In this document: piece by piece, positions 17,127 to 25,763 of the stretch
Numbering within the stretch: position 1 is the first letter of the stretch
Layout: each line of letters opens with the position of its first letter
Source: Burkholderia ubonensis
GTDB lineage: Bacteria > Pseudomonadota > Gammaproteobacteria > Burkholderiales > Burkholderiaceae
DNA: 64,000 nucleotides
NCBI RefSeq assembly: GCF_902833085.1
Contig: NZ_CADFEB010000010.1
Location: forward strand, 357,227 to 421,226
Reading direction: 5' to 3'
Notes under the pieces: model-generated
Told to the model about the DNA's origin: nothing
The model's database searches: none
What the model saw: only the letters and a program-made list of their open reading frames with translations
Made by a program: the position numbers and the translations under genes

Positions 17127-17732
17127 ATGAATTTTCGATTTCCGAGCCGATTCGGAACTTTGGCTGTATTTTTCGCGCTGACGGGCTGTGCCGTGCCGCC
17201 CAGCCAGACGAGCAGCAACACGAACCAGAAGAACGCGGTCAGGACGACCGCCGCCGCAGGCGCGGACAACAGCTCGCAACTGAATTTCGATTCGGCGCTG
17301 GCGACGATGCCGGCTGCCGACAGCAAGGAAGCCAAGGGCGCGTCGCTCGCCGATGCGCAGCCGATCGACGGCGCCGACGTATCCGATTTCCGCCAGACCG
17401 GCCGGGCGTCGTGGTACGGCAGGGGCTTCCACGGCCGCCGCACCGCGAACGGCGAGCGCTTCAACATGAACGCGTTCACGGCCGCTCACCGGACGCTGCC
17501 GCTGTCGTCGTACATCAAGGTGACGAACGCGTCGACCGGCAAGTGGGTCGTCGTGAAGGTCAATGACCGCGGGCCGTTCAAGCGTGGTCGCGTGCTCGAC
17601 CTGTCGTACGCGGCTGCCAAGCTGATCGGCCTCGTGCATGCCGGCACCGGGCGCGTGAAGATCGAAGGGCTGTCGCCGCAGGAAGCGCGCGTCGCGCGCG
17701 ACGAAATGCTCGCGTCGATCTCGACCAAGTAA
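17127..17732 (+). CDS. rlpA: RlpA-family septal ring lytic transglycosylase lipoprotein
   Basis: A 201-residue lipoprotein. The signal ends in a lipobox LTGC, with Cys at about residue 23. The double-psi beta-barrel (about 88-190) has the RlpA signature GRASWYGRGFHGRRTANGE, FTAAHRTLPLSS and VVVKVNDRGPFKRGRVLDLS, the last holding the catalytic aspartate. Homologues cleave glycan strands lacking stem peptides at the septum. The C-terminal SPOR domain of longer RlpA proteins is absent. ATG 17127 is preferred because it gives a proper signal peptide; an upstream in-frame start adds 21 unrelated residues. A perfect 17-bp terminator follows. Confidence 0.92.
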   Translation: MNFRFPSRFGTLAVFFALTGCAVPPSQTSSNTNQKNAVRTTAAAGADNSSQLNFDSALATMPAADSKEAKGASLADAQPIDGADVSDFRQTGRASWYGRGFHGRRTANGERFNMNAFTAAHRTLPLSSYIKVTNASTGKWVVVKVNDRGPFKRGRVLDLSYAAAKLIGLVHAGTGRVKIEGLSPQEARVARDEMLASISTK

Positions 17733-17763
17733 CGCGACGGCTCCCGCTTCCACGAGCGGGCCA

Positions 17764-17803
17764 AACGACAAAGGGCTGCCATCGGCAGCCCTTTGTCGTT
17801 TTC
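17764..17803. terminator. Bidirectional terminator between rlpA and rsmI
   Basis: A perfect 17-bp stem (17764-17780 with 17784-17800) around ATC, with A-rich and T-rich flanks, serves both convergent genes. Confidence 0.9.
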
Positions 17804-17816
17804 GCGGCGCCGCCGC

Positions 17817-18695
17817 TCAACCGTCCTTCAGCACGAGCGCGCGCGCATACAGCGCGTTGCGCGACGCGCCCGTCAGCGCGGCCGCGAGTTTGGCCGCGCT
17901 CTTCACCGGCACCTCTTCCAGCAGCAGCCTGAGCAGCGCGTCGTGCGCGGTGTCGTCGGCCGTACCCTGATCGGCCGGCGCGCCTTCGACGACGAGCACG
18001 AACTCGCCGCGCTGCCGGTTCGCGTCCCCTTCGAGCCACGTCAGCCCTTCGGCCAGGGTGCCCTGGAACAGTTGCTCGTGTAGCTTGGTCAGTTCGCGCG
18101 CGATCAGCAGCCGGCGCGTGGGGCCGAACGCGTCCGCGAGCGCGGCGACCGTCTCGACGATCCGGTGCGGCGCTTCGTAGAACACGAGCGCATACGGATG
18201 CGCGGCGAGCGCCTGCAGTGCGGTGGCGCGCTGCTTCGCCTTCGGCGGCAGGAAACCCGCGAACGTGAACGCGCCGGCCCAGTCGCCGGCGACGCTCACC
18301 GCGGTCACGGCCGCGCTCGCGCCCGGCAGCGGAATCACCGCGAAGCCGGCTGCGCGCACCGCGTCGACGAGCCGCGCGCCGGGGTCCGAGATGCCCGGCG
18401 TGCCGGCGTCCGACACGTACGCGACGCGTTCGCCCGCGCGCAGGTGCTCGATCACGCGCAGCGCGGCTTCGCGTTCGTTGTGCTCGTGCGCGGCGACGAG
18501 CGGCTTCGAGATCCCGTAGCGGGCGAGCAGCTGGCCGGTGTTGCGGGTGTCTTCGGCGGCGATGCGGTCGGCGAGGCCGAGCACGTGGAGCGCGCGCAGC
18601 GTGATGTCGGCGGTGTTGCCGATCGGCGTCGCGACGATATAGAGCGCGGCGCTCGGGTAGTGCTGCGAGTGCGCAAGTTCGAGGAGGGCAGTCAT
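17817..18695 (-). CDS. rsmI: 16S rRNA (cytidine-1402 2'-O) methyltransferase
   Basis: RsmI methylates the ribose of C1402 in 16S rRNA with SAM, tuning the decoding centre. The 292-residue protein is of the tetrapyrrole-methylase fold: LYIVATPIGNTADITLRA near the N-terminus, AAEDTRNTGQLL, the glycine-rich YVSDAGTPGISDPGARLV that binds SAM, and PLPGASAAVTAVSVAG. The C-terminal part (SAAKLAAALTGASRNALYARAL) is the RsmI-specific helical tail. Its ATG (18693-18695) shares the CATG tetramer with the ATG of divergent yraN, so there is no space between the two genes. The rsmI/yraN-diaA-dolP neighbourhood is conserved from E. coli. Confidence 0.96.
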   Translation of the reverse strand: MTALLELAHSQHYPSAALYIVATPIGNTADITLRALHVLGLADRIAAEDTRNTGQLLARYGISKPLVAAHEHNEREAALRVIEHLRAGERVAYVSDAGTPGISDPGARLVDAVRAAGFAVIPLPGASAAVTAVSVAGDWAGAFTFAGFLPPKAKQRATALQALAAHPYALVFYEAPHRIVETVAALADAFGPTRRLLIARELTKLHEQLFQGTLAEGLTWLEGDANRQRGEFVLVVEGAPADQGTADDTAHDALLRLLLEEVPVKSAAKLAAALTGASRNALYARALVLKDG

Positions 18696-19191
18696 GGCGG
18701 GCAACGCGCGCGGTCGCGGCGCAAGCGGAACAAGGTCGGCATTGTGCCACGGGGCGCCGGCCGGATCGGCCGGCGGACGCGCGCCGTCGCGCGCGGATGG
18801 GCAGCCGGTTGCACGCGCGGACAACTTTTCCGGCGCGGCGCGATCCAAGTCGGTCGGCGCGGCGTTCGAGGCGCGGGCGCGGCAGTTCCTCGAGCGCCGC
18901 GGGCTCGTGTTCGTCGCGGCGAACGTGACGATGCGCGGCGGCGAGCTCGATCTCGTGATGCGCGAGCCGGACGGCACGCTGGTGTTCGTCGAGGTGCGCG
19001 CGCGGCGCAGCGCCCGGCACGGCGGCGCGGCGGCGAGCGTCGGCTGGCGCAAGCGCGCACGACTCGTCGCGGCGGCCCTGCACTTCTGGACGCGGCACGG
19101 CGCAGGCGCGCCGTGCCGTTTCGACGTGGTCGCGTTCGAGGCCGTGCAGCTCGTGTGGCTGCGCGACGCGTTTCGCGCGGACGACGCGTAA
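18694..19191 (+). CDS. YraN family endonuclease-like protein (UPF0102)
   Basis: The conserved core (about residues 48-160) has GAAFEARARQFLERRGL, RGGELDLVMREPDG and VFVEVRAR, the acidic and lysine-like positions of a restriction-endonuclease-like fold, though the usual K of FVEVK is an arginine here. The first 45 residues of the ATG-18694 form are low-complexity; an in-frame TTG at 18742 would give a shorter protein, so the start is uncertain. If ATG 18694 is used, it overlaps the rsmI start on the other strand. It stands first in a yraN-diaA-dolP-cytochrome c series. Function is unknown; a role in DNA repair or uptake is only suggested for the family. Confidence 0.85.
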   Translation: MAGNARGRGASGTRSALCHGAPAGSAGGRAPSRADGQPVARADNFSGAARSKSVGAAFEARARQFLERRGLVFVAANVTMRGGELDLVMREPDGTLVFVEVRARRSARHGGAAASVGWRKRARLVAAALHFWTRHGAGAPCRFDVVAFEAVQLVWLRDAFRADDA

Positions 19192-19317
19192 CGCGAGCTG
19201 TGACCAGATGTAAAGAGTTCTGCCGGCCTCCGGGGCGAGGCCGTGGAGTACGGTAAACTCGCCGCACTCACGATGTCGCGCGATGCCCCATCACGCATAG
19301 CACCCGATCAGGAATCG

Positions 19318-19902
19318 ATGTCAGTCGAACGTATTCAGCAACATTTCCACGACAGCGCCGCGCTTCACGTCGAAGCCGGCGATGCGCTGTCGCTGCCGAT
19401 CGCGGCCGCGGTCGATGCGATGTTCGCCGCGCTGGCGAACGGCAACAAGATCGTCGCATGCGGTGATGGCCCGTCGGCCGCCGCCGCGCACTACCTCGCC
19501 GTGTCGCTGGTCGGCGGCTTCGAGCGCGAGCGCCCGGGCCTGCCGGCGATCGCGCTCGCCACCGACGCGTCCCATGCCGGCCTGACCGGCGCGCTGGCGC
19601 CGGATCAGCTGTTTGCGCAACAGGTGCGCGTGCTCGGCCAGACCGGCGACATTCTGCTCGTGCTGGACTCGACCGGCGCGTCGCCGCGTGTGCTGGCCGC
19701 CGTCGACGAGGCGCACGAGCGCGAGATGACGGTGGTCGCGCTCACCGGCGGCAGCAGCCTTGCGCTGGCGGCCGCGCTGTCCGACACCGACATTCCGATC
19801 AGCGTGCCGGCCGACCGTGCCGCGCGCATTCACGAAATCCATCTGCTGACCATCCACTGCCTGTGCGACGGCATCGACGCGATGCTGCTGGGTGAGGATT
19901 GA
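19318..19902 (+). CDS. diaA: SIS-domain protein DiaA / phosphoheptose isomerase family
   Basis: A 194-residue sugar-isomerase-domain protein. The SIS fold occupies about residues 35-190, with GNKIVACGDGPSAAAAHYLA, LDSTGASPRVLAAVDEAHE and a C-terminal IHEIHLLTIHCLCDGID that matches the GmhA/DiaA end. The gene lies between yraN and dolP as diaA does in E. coli, where the protein binds DnaA and promotes timely initiation at oriC. The alternative is GmhA, sedoheptulose-7-phosphate isomerase for heptose synthesis; synteny favours DiaA. ATG 19318 is preferred over an upstream GTG at 19243. Confidence 0.88.
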   Translation: MSVERIQQHFHDSAALHVEAGDALSLPIAAAVDAMFAALANGNKIVACGDGPSAAAAHYLAVSLVGGFERERPGLPAIALATDASHAGLTGALAPDQLFAQQVRVLGQTGDILLVLDSTGASPRVLAAVDEAHEREMTVVALTGGSSLALAAALSDTDIPISVPADRAARIHEIHLLTIHCLCDGIDAMLLGED

Positions 19903-19919
19903 ACGAAGGAGAGCCGTCG

Positions 19920-20711
19920 ATGAAAAAAAGCCGCGTCCAACAGACGCTCGTCAGAACCACGCTGCTGGCCGCGCTGACGGCCGGTCTCGCCGTGTCGCTA
20001 CAGGGCTGCGTGCTCGGGGTGGTGGGTGCCGCGGCCGGCGGCGGCGCGCTGATCGCGACCGATCGCCGCACGCTGGGCGCGCAGACGGAAGACCGCGAGA
20101 TCCAGCTCAAGGCGACGACGCAGATCAACAACGGCCTGCCGGACCAGTCGCACGTGGCCGTGACTGTGTTCAACCGCCGCGTGCTGCTGACGGGCGAGGT
20201 GCCGAACGATGCGTCGAAGCAGCGCGCCGAGGAAATCGTGCGCGGCATCAACAACGTGAACGGCATCGTCAACGAGCTGGCGGTCGGGCCGGCCAGCTCG
20301 CTGTCGGATCGCGCGAACGACTCGTACCTCGAAGGGCGCGTGAAGACCGCGCTGATCGCGACGAAGGACCTTTCCGCGAACAACTACAAGGTTGTCAGCG
20401 AGCGCGGCAACCTGTACCTGATGGGGCTCGTCACGGTCGACGAAGGCAACCGCGGCGCGGAAGTCGCGAGCCAGGTGCCGGGCGTCGAGAAGGTCGTGAA
20501 GGTGTTCCAGTACATCAAGCCGCAGGATGCGCAGGCGCTGCAGGCGGCGGCACCCGCGAGCGGCGCGTCCGCGGCGGCTGCGCCGGCTGACGGCGCGACG
20601 GTCGGCGCGGTGCCCGATGCGTCGGTGCAGGCGACGCCGCTGCAGTCGCCCGCGCCGATCTCGAATTCGACCAACCTTCATCCGGGCAATCCGAAGGCGG
20701 CACCGCAATGA
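19920..20711 (+). CDS. dolP: BON-domain outer-membrane lipoprotein (DolP/YraP-like)
   Basis: A 263-residue lipoprotein: positive start, hydrophobic stretch and lipobox LQGC near residue 28. Two BON domains follow (about 65-125 and 140-205), with VTVFNRRVLLTGEVPNDASKQRA and NLYLMGLVTVDEGNR as their core strands. In E. coli DolP localises to the division site, binds anionic lipids and supports BamA and amidase activation. The C-terminal 55 residues are an alanine/proline-rich, probably disordered tail, longer than in E. coli. AAGGAGAG precedes the ATG. Its stop overlaps the cytochrome c start (ATGA). Confidence 0.92.
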   Translation: MKKSRVQQTLVRTTLLAALTAGLAVSLQGCVLGVVGAAAGGGALIATDRRTLGAQTEDREIQLKATTQINNGLPDQSHVAVTVFNRRVLLTGEVPNDASKQRAEEIVRGINNVNGIVNELAVGPASSLSDRANDSYLEGRVKTALIATKDLSANNYKVVSERGNLYLMGLVTVDEGNRGAEVASQVPGVEKVVKVFQYIKPQDAQALQAAAPASGASAAAAPADGATVGAVPDASVQATPLQSPAPISNSTNLHPGNPKAAPQ

Positions 20712-21052
20712 AGCTGAAGCAGTGGATCAAGGGCGCCGCGGCCGCGGCGCTGCTGGCAGGTACGTTCGGCGCGATCGCGCACGCGGACGTCGGCGACGGT
20801 CTCAAGGTCGCGCGCGGCAATGCGTGCATGGGCTGCCACGCGGTCGACCGCAAGCTGGTCGGCCCGTCGTTCAAGGACATCGCGGCGCGCTACAAGGGCG
20901 ATCCGCAGGCGGTCGCGAAGCTGTCGAAGAAGGTGAAGGAGGGCGGCTCCGGCGTGTGGGGCGCGATTCCGATGCCCGCGCATCCGCGCATGAGCGATGC
21001 GGACGTCCGCTCGGTCGTCGAATGGGTGCTGGCAGGCGCGCCGTCGAAGTAA
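20708..21052 (+). CDS. Small class I cytochrome c
   Basis: A periplasmic cytochrome of 114 residues: Sec signal of about 26 residues ending AIAHA, then CMGCH (residues 40-44) for covalent heme, with the sixth-ligand methionine in IPMPAHPRM. The fold is like cytochrome c551/c5. It could carry electrons to an oxidase or peroxidase, but no partner enzyme is encoded nearby. It overlaps the dolP stop by four bases, so it is translated from the yraN-diaA-dolP transcript, an addition relative to the E. coli cluster. Confidence 0.93.
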   Translation: MKLKQWIKGAAAAALLAGTFGAIAHADVGDGLKVARGNACMGCHAVDRKLVGPSFKDIAARYKGDPQAVAKLSKKVKEGGSGVWGAIPMPAHPRMSDADVRSVVEWVLAGAPSK

Positions 21053-21103
21053 TTTGACACTATTGCCAAGCGCGCGAAAGCGTGTGTATGATGTTCGCTT
21101 GTT

Positions 21104-21179
<76 letters not shown>

Positions 21180-21190
21180 ACAGAATCCGA

Positions 21191-21225
21191 AGGGCTCGAT
21201 CGCAAGATCGAGCCCTTTTTGTTTG
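21191..21225 (+). terminator. Terminator after tRNA-Ala
   Basis: GGGCTCGATC pairs with GATCGAGCCC around GCAA, followed by TTTTTG. A closely similar copy occurs at 21726-21753. Confidence 0.9.
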
Positions 21226-21353
21226 CGCGCCGCCCTGGCGGCACCGGCGCGGCCCGTGTTTGAAATCGGCAACCAAGTGACCTTTCATAGGCAGGTCATG
21301 CCCGCGTAACGAAATGTCCGGAACTGTGGAGAGCGGTCACGGCCATTTATTCA

Positions 21354-21695
21354 ATGGATTCGGGTTATCCACTCGATGCTGCCGAAAGCAAGTGCATTGC
21401 TGGCGGGACATGGGTGTTTTACAAGGATCACGTTTACATCACGGTCCAAAACTTCCCGGTAACCCGAATCGACATCAAAAGCGAGGCCTCGTTTTATCGC
21501 GCGTACTTCGAACCAGGATCGGAGCAATGGAAACGCTGGAGGGAATTTCTTCCCGACGAGCTGAAGAAGGCGCAGGCGAAGCGTACTGCACGGGAAATTG
21601 AACTTAGGGCGAAAGGGTATTCGATCGACACGGCGTACAAGCCGCCCCCGTTTGAGGTCGAACTGTTAAAGGAAGCGCGAGAAGGCGGGCGCTGA
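21354..21695 (+). CDS. Hypothetical protein, 113 residues
   Basis: I do not recognise this protein. It has an N-terminal part rich in aromatic and beta-strand residues (CIAGGTWVFYKDHVYITVQN) and a C-terminal charged helix (LPDELKKAQAKRTAREIELRAKG), with no signal peptide or membrane segment. The coding stretch is clearly lower in G+C than the neighbours, which with its position just behind a tRNA gene and between two copies of nearly the same terminator suggests acquired DNA. The ribosome site before ATG 21354 is poor. It could be a remnant. Confidence 0.5.
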   Translation: MDSGYPLDAAESKCIAGGTWVFYKDHVYITVQNFPVTRIDIKSEASFYRAYFEPGSEQWKRWREFLPDELKKAQAKRTAREIELRAKGYSIDTAYKPPPFEVELLKEAREGGR

Positions 21696-21725
21696 TGACC
21701 CGCTGCCGGATTTACCTTGATTCAA

Positions 21726-21753
21726 AGGGCTCGACGCGAGGTCGAGCCTTTTT
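21726..21753 (+). repeat. Second copy of the tRNA-Ala terminator
   Basis: GGCTCGAC (21728-21735) pairs with GTCGAGCC (21741-21748), followed by TTTTTGTTTGCGC. The arms, T-run and the downstream GTTTGCGC match the terminator at 21191-21225, so this looks like a duplicated tRNA 3' flank. Confidence 0.75.
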
Positions 21754-21778
21754 GTTTGCGCTGCTCGATGCCGTGCCG

Positions 21779-23200
21779 TCAGACGCCCCGCCCGAAACTC
21801 GGCCTTTTCGGATCATAAGTCCACCCCGGCACGAGGCAGCGCATCGCAACCGCATCGTCGCGCGCCGTGCCGCCGACCTGCCGGTACAGCGCATGCGCGG
21901 CCTCCACCTGCGCCATATCGAGCTCGATCCCGAGCCCCGGCCGCTCCGGCACGGCCACCTGCCCGCCGACGATCGCGAGCGGCTCGCGCGTGAGCCGCGC
22001 ATCGCCTTCCTGCCAGATCCAGTGCGTGTCGATCGCGGTGATCGCGCCCGGCGCGGCGGCGGCCGCATGCGTGAACATCGCGAGCGACACGTCGAAGTGA
22101 TTGTTCGAGTGCGAGCCCCACGTGAGCCCCCAGTCGCGGCACAGCTGCGCGAGCCGCACCGAGCCCTGCATCGTCCAGAAGTGCGGATCGGCGAGCGGGA
22201 TGTCGACCGCCTGCAGGCGGATCGCGTGATCCATTTGCCGCCAGTCGGTCGCGATCATGTTGGTCGCGGTCGGAATGCCGGTCGCGCGGCGGAATTCGGC
22301 CATCACCTCGCGTCCCGAATACCCGGCTTCCGGGCCGCAAGGGTCTTCCGCATAGGCGAGCAGGCGGCCCTGCCCGCGACACAGCGCGATCGCCTCGTCG
22401 AGCGACCACGCGCCGTTCGGGTCGAGCGTCACGCGCGAATCGGGAAAGCGCGCCTTGATCGCGGCAATCGCCCCCATCTCGTCCGCGCCCGCCATCACGC
22501 CGCCCTTCAGCTTGAAATCGGCGAAGCCGTAGCGCTCGACCGCGGCCTCGGCCTGCCGCGCGATCGCGGCCGGCGTGAGCGCCGCTTCGTTGCGCAGCCG
22601 GAACCACGGGTCCGGCGCGTGCGCTTCGTCGCGATACGGCAGATCCGTGCGGCGACGGTCGCCGACGTAGAACAGGTACGCGAGCATCGGTACCGTGTCG
22701 CGCTGCTGGCCTTCGCCGAGCAGCGCCGCGACGGGGACGTCGAGGCACTGGCCGAGCAGGTCGAGCAGCGCGGCCTCGATCGCGGTGATCACGTTGTCCA
22801 GCCGCAGGTTGATCTCGTGCGGCTGCCGCAGCACGGCGGCTTCGCCGGCCGACGTCACCTCGTGCCGGATCGCGCGGCCGGCCGCCGGGCTCGCCGCGCC
22901 GCCGCCGGACAGCGCCGCGCGCACCGCGTTGAGCGTCGCCTGGTAGCGCCCGATCGGCTGGCCGACCACGAGGCCGGTCATGCGCTCGAGCGCCTGGCGG
23001 ATTCCTTCGCCGCCCGGCACTTCGCCGACGCCGGTCCGCCCGCTGCTGTCGGCGAGGATCACGAGGTTGCGGGTGAAGAACGGCGCGTGCGCGCCGCACA
23101 GGTTCAGCAGCATGCTGTCGCGCCCGGCGACCGGGATCACCTGCATGCGCGTCACCAGCGGGGTGCCCGGCGTCGGGCCGGTGCTGCGGGGTTCGGACAT
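21779..23200 (-). CDS. gudD: Glucarate dehydratase
   Basis: An enolase-superfamily enzyme that dehydrates D-glucarate (and L-idarate) to 5-keto-4-deoxyglucarate. The 473-residue length is normal. Seen are the capping-domain segment GVGEVPGGEGIRQALE, FADFKLKGGVMAG with the KxK base, the metal-ligand strand VTLDPNGAWSLDEA, AYAEDPCGPEAGYSGREVMAEF, and SHSNNHFDVSLAM with the catalytic histidine of the His/Asp dyad. Start ATG 23200 follows AGGAGCG; the frame continues upstream but into the transporter gene. It pairs with the transporter gene just upstream for uptake and use of aldarates. Confidence 0.95.
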   Translation of the reverse strand: MSEPRSTGPTPGTPLVTRMQVIPVAGRDSMLLNLCGAHAPFFTRNLVILADSSGRTGVGEVPGGEGIRQALERMTGLVVGQPIGRYQATLNAVRAALSGGGAASPAAGRAIRHEVTSAGEAAVLRQPHEINLRLDNVITAIEAALLDLLGQCLDVPVAALLGEGQQRDTVPMLAYLFYVGDRRRTDLPYRDEAHAPDPWFRLRNEAALTPAAIARQAEAAVERYGFADFKLKGGVMAGADEMGAIAAIKARFPDSRVTLDPNGAWSLDEAIALCRGQGRLLAYAEDPCGPEAGYSGREVMAEFRRATGIPTATNMIATDWRQMDHAIRLQAVDIPLADPHFWTMQGSVRLAQLCRDWGLTWGSHSNNHFDVSLAMFTHAAAAAPGAITAIDTHWIWQEGDARLTREPLAIVGGQVAVPERPGLGIELDMAQVEAAHALYRQVGGTARDDAVAMRCLVPGWTYDPKRPSFGRGV

Positions 23201-23256
23201 CGCTTCGCTCCTGGTTGGCGCGGGCGGCCGGTCGCGCCGGCGCGAGCCCGCGTCGT

Positions 23257-24597
23257 TCATTCCAGCTCGACGCGGCGGATCTCGCCGACGACGAACACGT
23301 AACAGATCACCGCGACGAGCGCATGCGCGACGACGTAGACGAGCGCGCCGTTGAACGAGCCGCTGCGCTCGACGATGTAGCCGATCGCGATCGGCGTCGT
23401 GATGCTCGACAGGTTGCCGCAGGTGTTGAGCAGCGCGCCGCTCAGGCCGGCGATCTGGCGCGGCGCGGTGTCGGCGTTGACGGCCCAGCCGAGCGCGCCG
23501 AGCCCCTTGCCGAAGAACGACAGCGCCATGAACAGCACGACGAGCACATGCGATTCGGTGTAGTTGCAGACGATCATCGACATCGACAGCAGCATGCCGA
23601 TGACGATCGGCACCTTGCGCGCGACCGACAGCGACGCGCCGTGCTTCAGCAGCGCATCGGACACGAGGCCGCCGAGGATGCCGCCGAGGAACCCGCACAC
23701 CGCCGGGATCGACGCGACGAGCCCGGCGTTGAGGATCGACATGCCGCGCGCCTGCACCAGGTAGACGGGAAACCACGTGATGAAGAAATAGGTCAGCGCG
23801 TTGATGCAGTACTGCGCGACGTAGATGCCGATCAGCATCCGGCTTCTCAGCAGCGCTTTCACGTGGCGCAGCTGCGGGCCGCCGTCGCGCCGGCCGGTCG
23901 CCTGGTCGATGTTGACGAGCGCGCCGCCGTCGGCGAGATAGTCGAGTTCGGCGCGGTTGATGCGCGGGTGGTCCTTCGGGTCGTACACGATGCGGTTCCA
24001 CACCGCGACGAACGCGAAGCCGAGCACGCCCATCACCGCGAACACCGACTGCCAGCCGAACGCGTGCACGAGCCAGCCCATCAGCGGCGCGAACACGACG
24101 GTCGCCGCATACTGCGCCGCGTTGAAGATCGCCGACGCGGTGCCGCGCTCAGGCGCAGGGAACCACGCGGAGACGATCCGGCTGTTGGCCGGGAACGACG
24201 GCGCCTCGGCCGCGCCGACGCAAAAGCGCAGCGCGAACAGCAGCGCGAACGCGGCGCCGCCGCCGAAGAAGCCGATCGCGCCTTGCAGCAGCGTGAACAG
24301 CGACCAGAAGAAGATGCTGAATGCGTAGACGATGCGCGACCCGTAGCGATCGAGCAGCCACCCGCCCGGCAACTGCGCAATCACGTACGACCAGCCGAAC
24401 GCGGAAAAGATGAAGCCGATCTGCACGTGGCTCAGGTGCAGCGCGCGGGCGAGGCTCGGGCCCGCGATCGAGATCGCGGCGCGGTCCGCGTAGTTGATCG
24501 TCGTGACCGCGAACAGCGCGGCCAGCACGAGCCAGTGCACGCGGGTGCGCGCGGCCGTCGCCGACGCGGACGCCGGCAACGCGTGAAGCGGATTCAT
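23257..24597 (-). CDS. gudP: Glucarate/galactarate MFS transporter (GudP type)
   Basis: A 446-residue major facilitator of the anion:cation symporter (ACS) family. Twelve hydrophobic segments run through the chain; VTTINYADRAAISIAGPSLA in helix 1 and GFIFSAFGWSYVIAQLPGGWLLDRYGSR in helix 2 to loop 2-3 match GudP/GarP aldarate:proton symporters. ATG 24597 is chosen for the conserved MNPLHALP start. It is 56 bases upstream of gudD in the same direction, so import and first metabolic step share a transcript. The later steps (GarL, GarR) are not in the window. Confidence 0.92.
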   Translation of the reverse strand: MNPLHALPASASATAARTRVHWLVLAALFAVTTINYADRAAISIAGPSLARALHLSHVQIGFIFSAFGWSYVIAQLPGGWLLDRYGSRIVYAFSIFFWSLFTLLQGAIGFFGGGAAFALLFALRFCVGAAEAPSFPANSRIVSAWFPAPERGTASAIFNAAQYAATVVFAPLMGWLVHAFGWQSVFAVMGVLGFAFVAVWNRIVYDPKDHPRINRAELDYLADGGALVNIDQATGRRDGGPQLRHVKALLRSRMLIGIYVAQYCINALTYFFITWFPVYLVQARGMSILNAGLVASIPAVCGFLGGILGGLVSDALLKHGASLSVARKVPIVIGMLLSMSMIVCNYTESHVLVVLFMALSFFGKGLGALGWAVNADTAPRQIAGLSGALLNTCGNLSSITTPIAIGYIVERSGSFNGALVYVVAHALVAVICYVFVVGEIRRVELE

Positions 24598-24751
24598 GAT
24601 GTCTCCTCCGGAACGGAAGGGGGCCGCGGGGCGGCCGGCGCGTCGGGCGCGCTCGATCTCGTGTTGGTGCTGCCGGGTCATTCTTGCATGGCGAAAGTTC
24701 CGCTTTCATGCCAATTCATGACTTGATCGATTCAGATTTTGAATCGCCGCG

Positions 24752-25657
24752 CTATGCCGGTTCGGGCGCCCCGGCCACGTGCTGCACGAGGAACTCGACC
24801 GCGGCGCGCACGCCGGGCAGCTGGCCGCGGCGGTGCGGCATCAGCAGCGTCGTGGTCACATGGCCGGCATGCCACGCGGGCAGCACGCGCACGAGTGCGC
24901 CCGTTCGCAGCGCGTCGCCGGCGAGCCAGTCCGGCAGGCACGCGATGCCGAGGCCGGCGACGGCCGCCTGCAGCAGCAGCGTCGATTCGTCCGCGTGCAG
25001 GCGGGGGCGCGGCGCAATCTCGACGATGTCGCCGCTTTCGCCCCCGCGGCCGATGCGCCACGGGGCGGATTGCAGGCCCGGATACAGGCCGTCGTGCCGC
25101 GCGAGCCCGGCCGGCTCGGCCGGTTCGCCGCACCGCGCGAGATAGGCCGGCGACGCGACGAGGATGATCGGCGAAACCGCGAGCGGGCGCTGCACCAGCG
25201 CGGAGTCGGGCAGCGGCGCGAAATGGCTGCGCACCGCGATGTCGAAGCCTTCCTGCGCGAGGTCCACGAGCCGGTCACTCGCATGGATCTGGAGCTGCAG
25301 CTTCGGATGGGCGGCGGCGAACGCCGGCAGGCAGGGCGCGAGGAAATGCTGCGCGATGGGCACCGAGCTCGTGATGCGGACGACCCCGCGCGGCTCGGCG
25401 GCCTGCCGCAGCACCGCGTCCCGCGCGCTCTCCGCCTCGATTACCGCCGCACGGGCGTGCTGGAAGAAGTCGGCGCCGACCGGCGTCAGCCGAAAGCTGC
25501 GCGACGTGCGGTGCACGAGCCGCGCGCCGAGCGTGCGCTCGAGCTCGGCGACGCGCTTGCTCACCGTCGACTTGGGCAGGTCGAGCAGGCGGGCGGCCGC
25601 GGACATGCTGCCGGCTTCGACCGCCTGCACGAAGAGGTAGAGATCGTTCAGATTCAC
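24752..25657 (-). CDS. LysR-type transcriptional regulator
   Basis: A 301-residue regulator: winged helix in residues about 1-60 (YLFVQAVEAGSMSAAARLLDLPKSTVSKRVAELERTLG), then the two-lobed effector domain (about 90-295). The first helix-turn-helix has AARLLDLPKSTVSKR, typical of the DhcR/ArgP-like subgroup that acts near oxidoreductase and transferase genes. It is divergent from the GST gene (106-base gap), the usual arrangement for a LysR target, and lies 154 bases upstream of gudP on the same strand, so either could be the target; I favour the divergent GST. Confidence 0.92.
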   Translation of the reverse strand: MNLNDLYLFVQAVEAGSMSAAARLLDLPKSTVSKRVAELERTLGARLVHRTSRSFRLTPVGADFFQHARAAVIEAESARDAVLRQAAEPRGVVRITSSVPIAQHFLAPCLPAFAAAHPKLQLQIHASDRLVDLAQEGFDIAVRSHFAPLPDSALVQRPLAVSPIILVASPAYLARCGEPAEPAGLARHDGLYPGLQSAPWRIGRGGESGDIVEIAPRPRLHADESTLLLQAAVAGLGIACLPDWLAGDALRTGALVRVLPAWHAGHVTTTLLMPHRRGQLPGVRAAVEFLVQHVAGAPEPA

Positions 25658-25763
25658 CGGTCAGCGTCCACAAATAGAAACGACGGGTTTCGATTTTACC
25701 GGCTACAGCGGCATCGTTCGAAATGAGAGCATTCGAACTCGTTCAATCACCCGGATATGTCCG

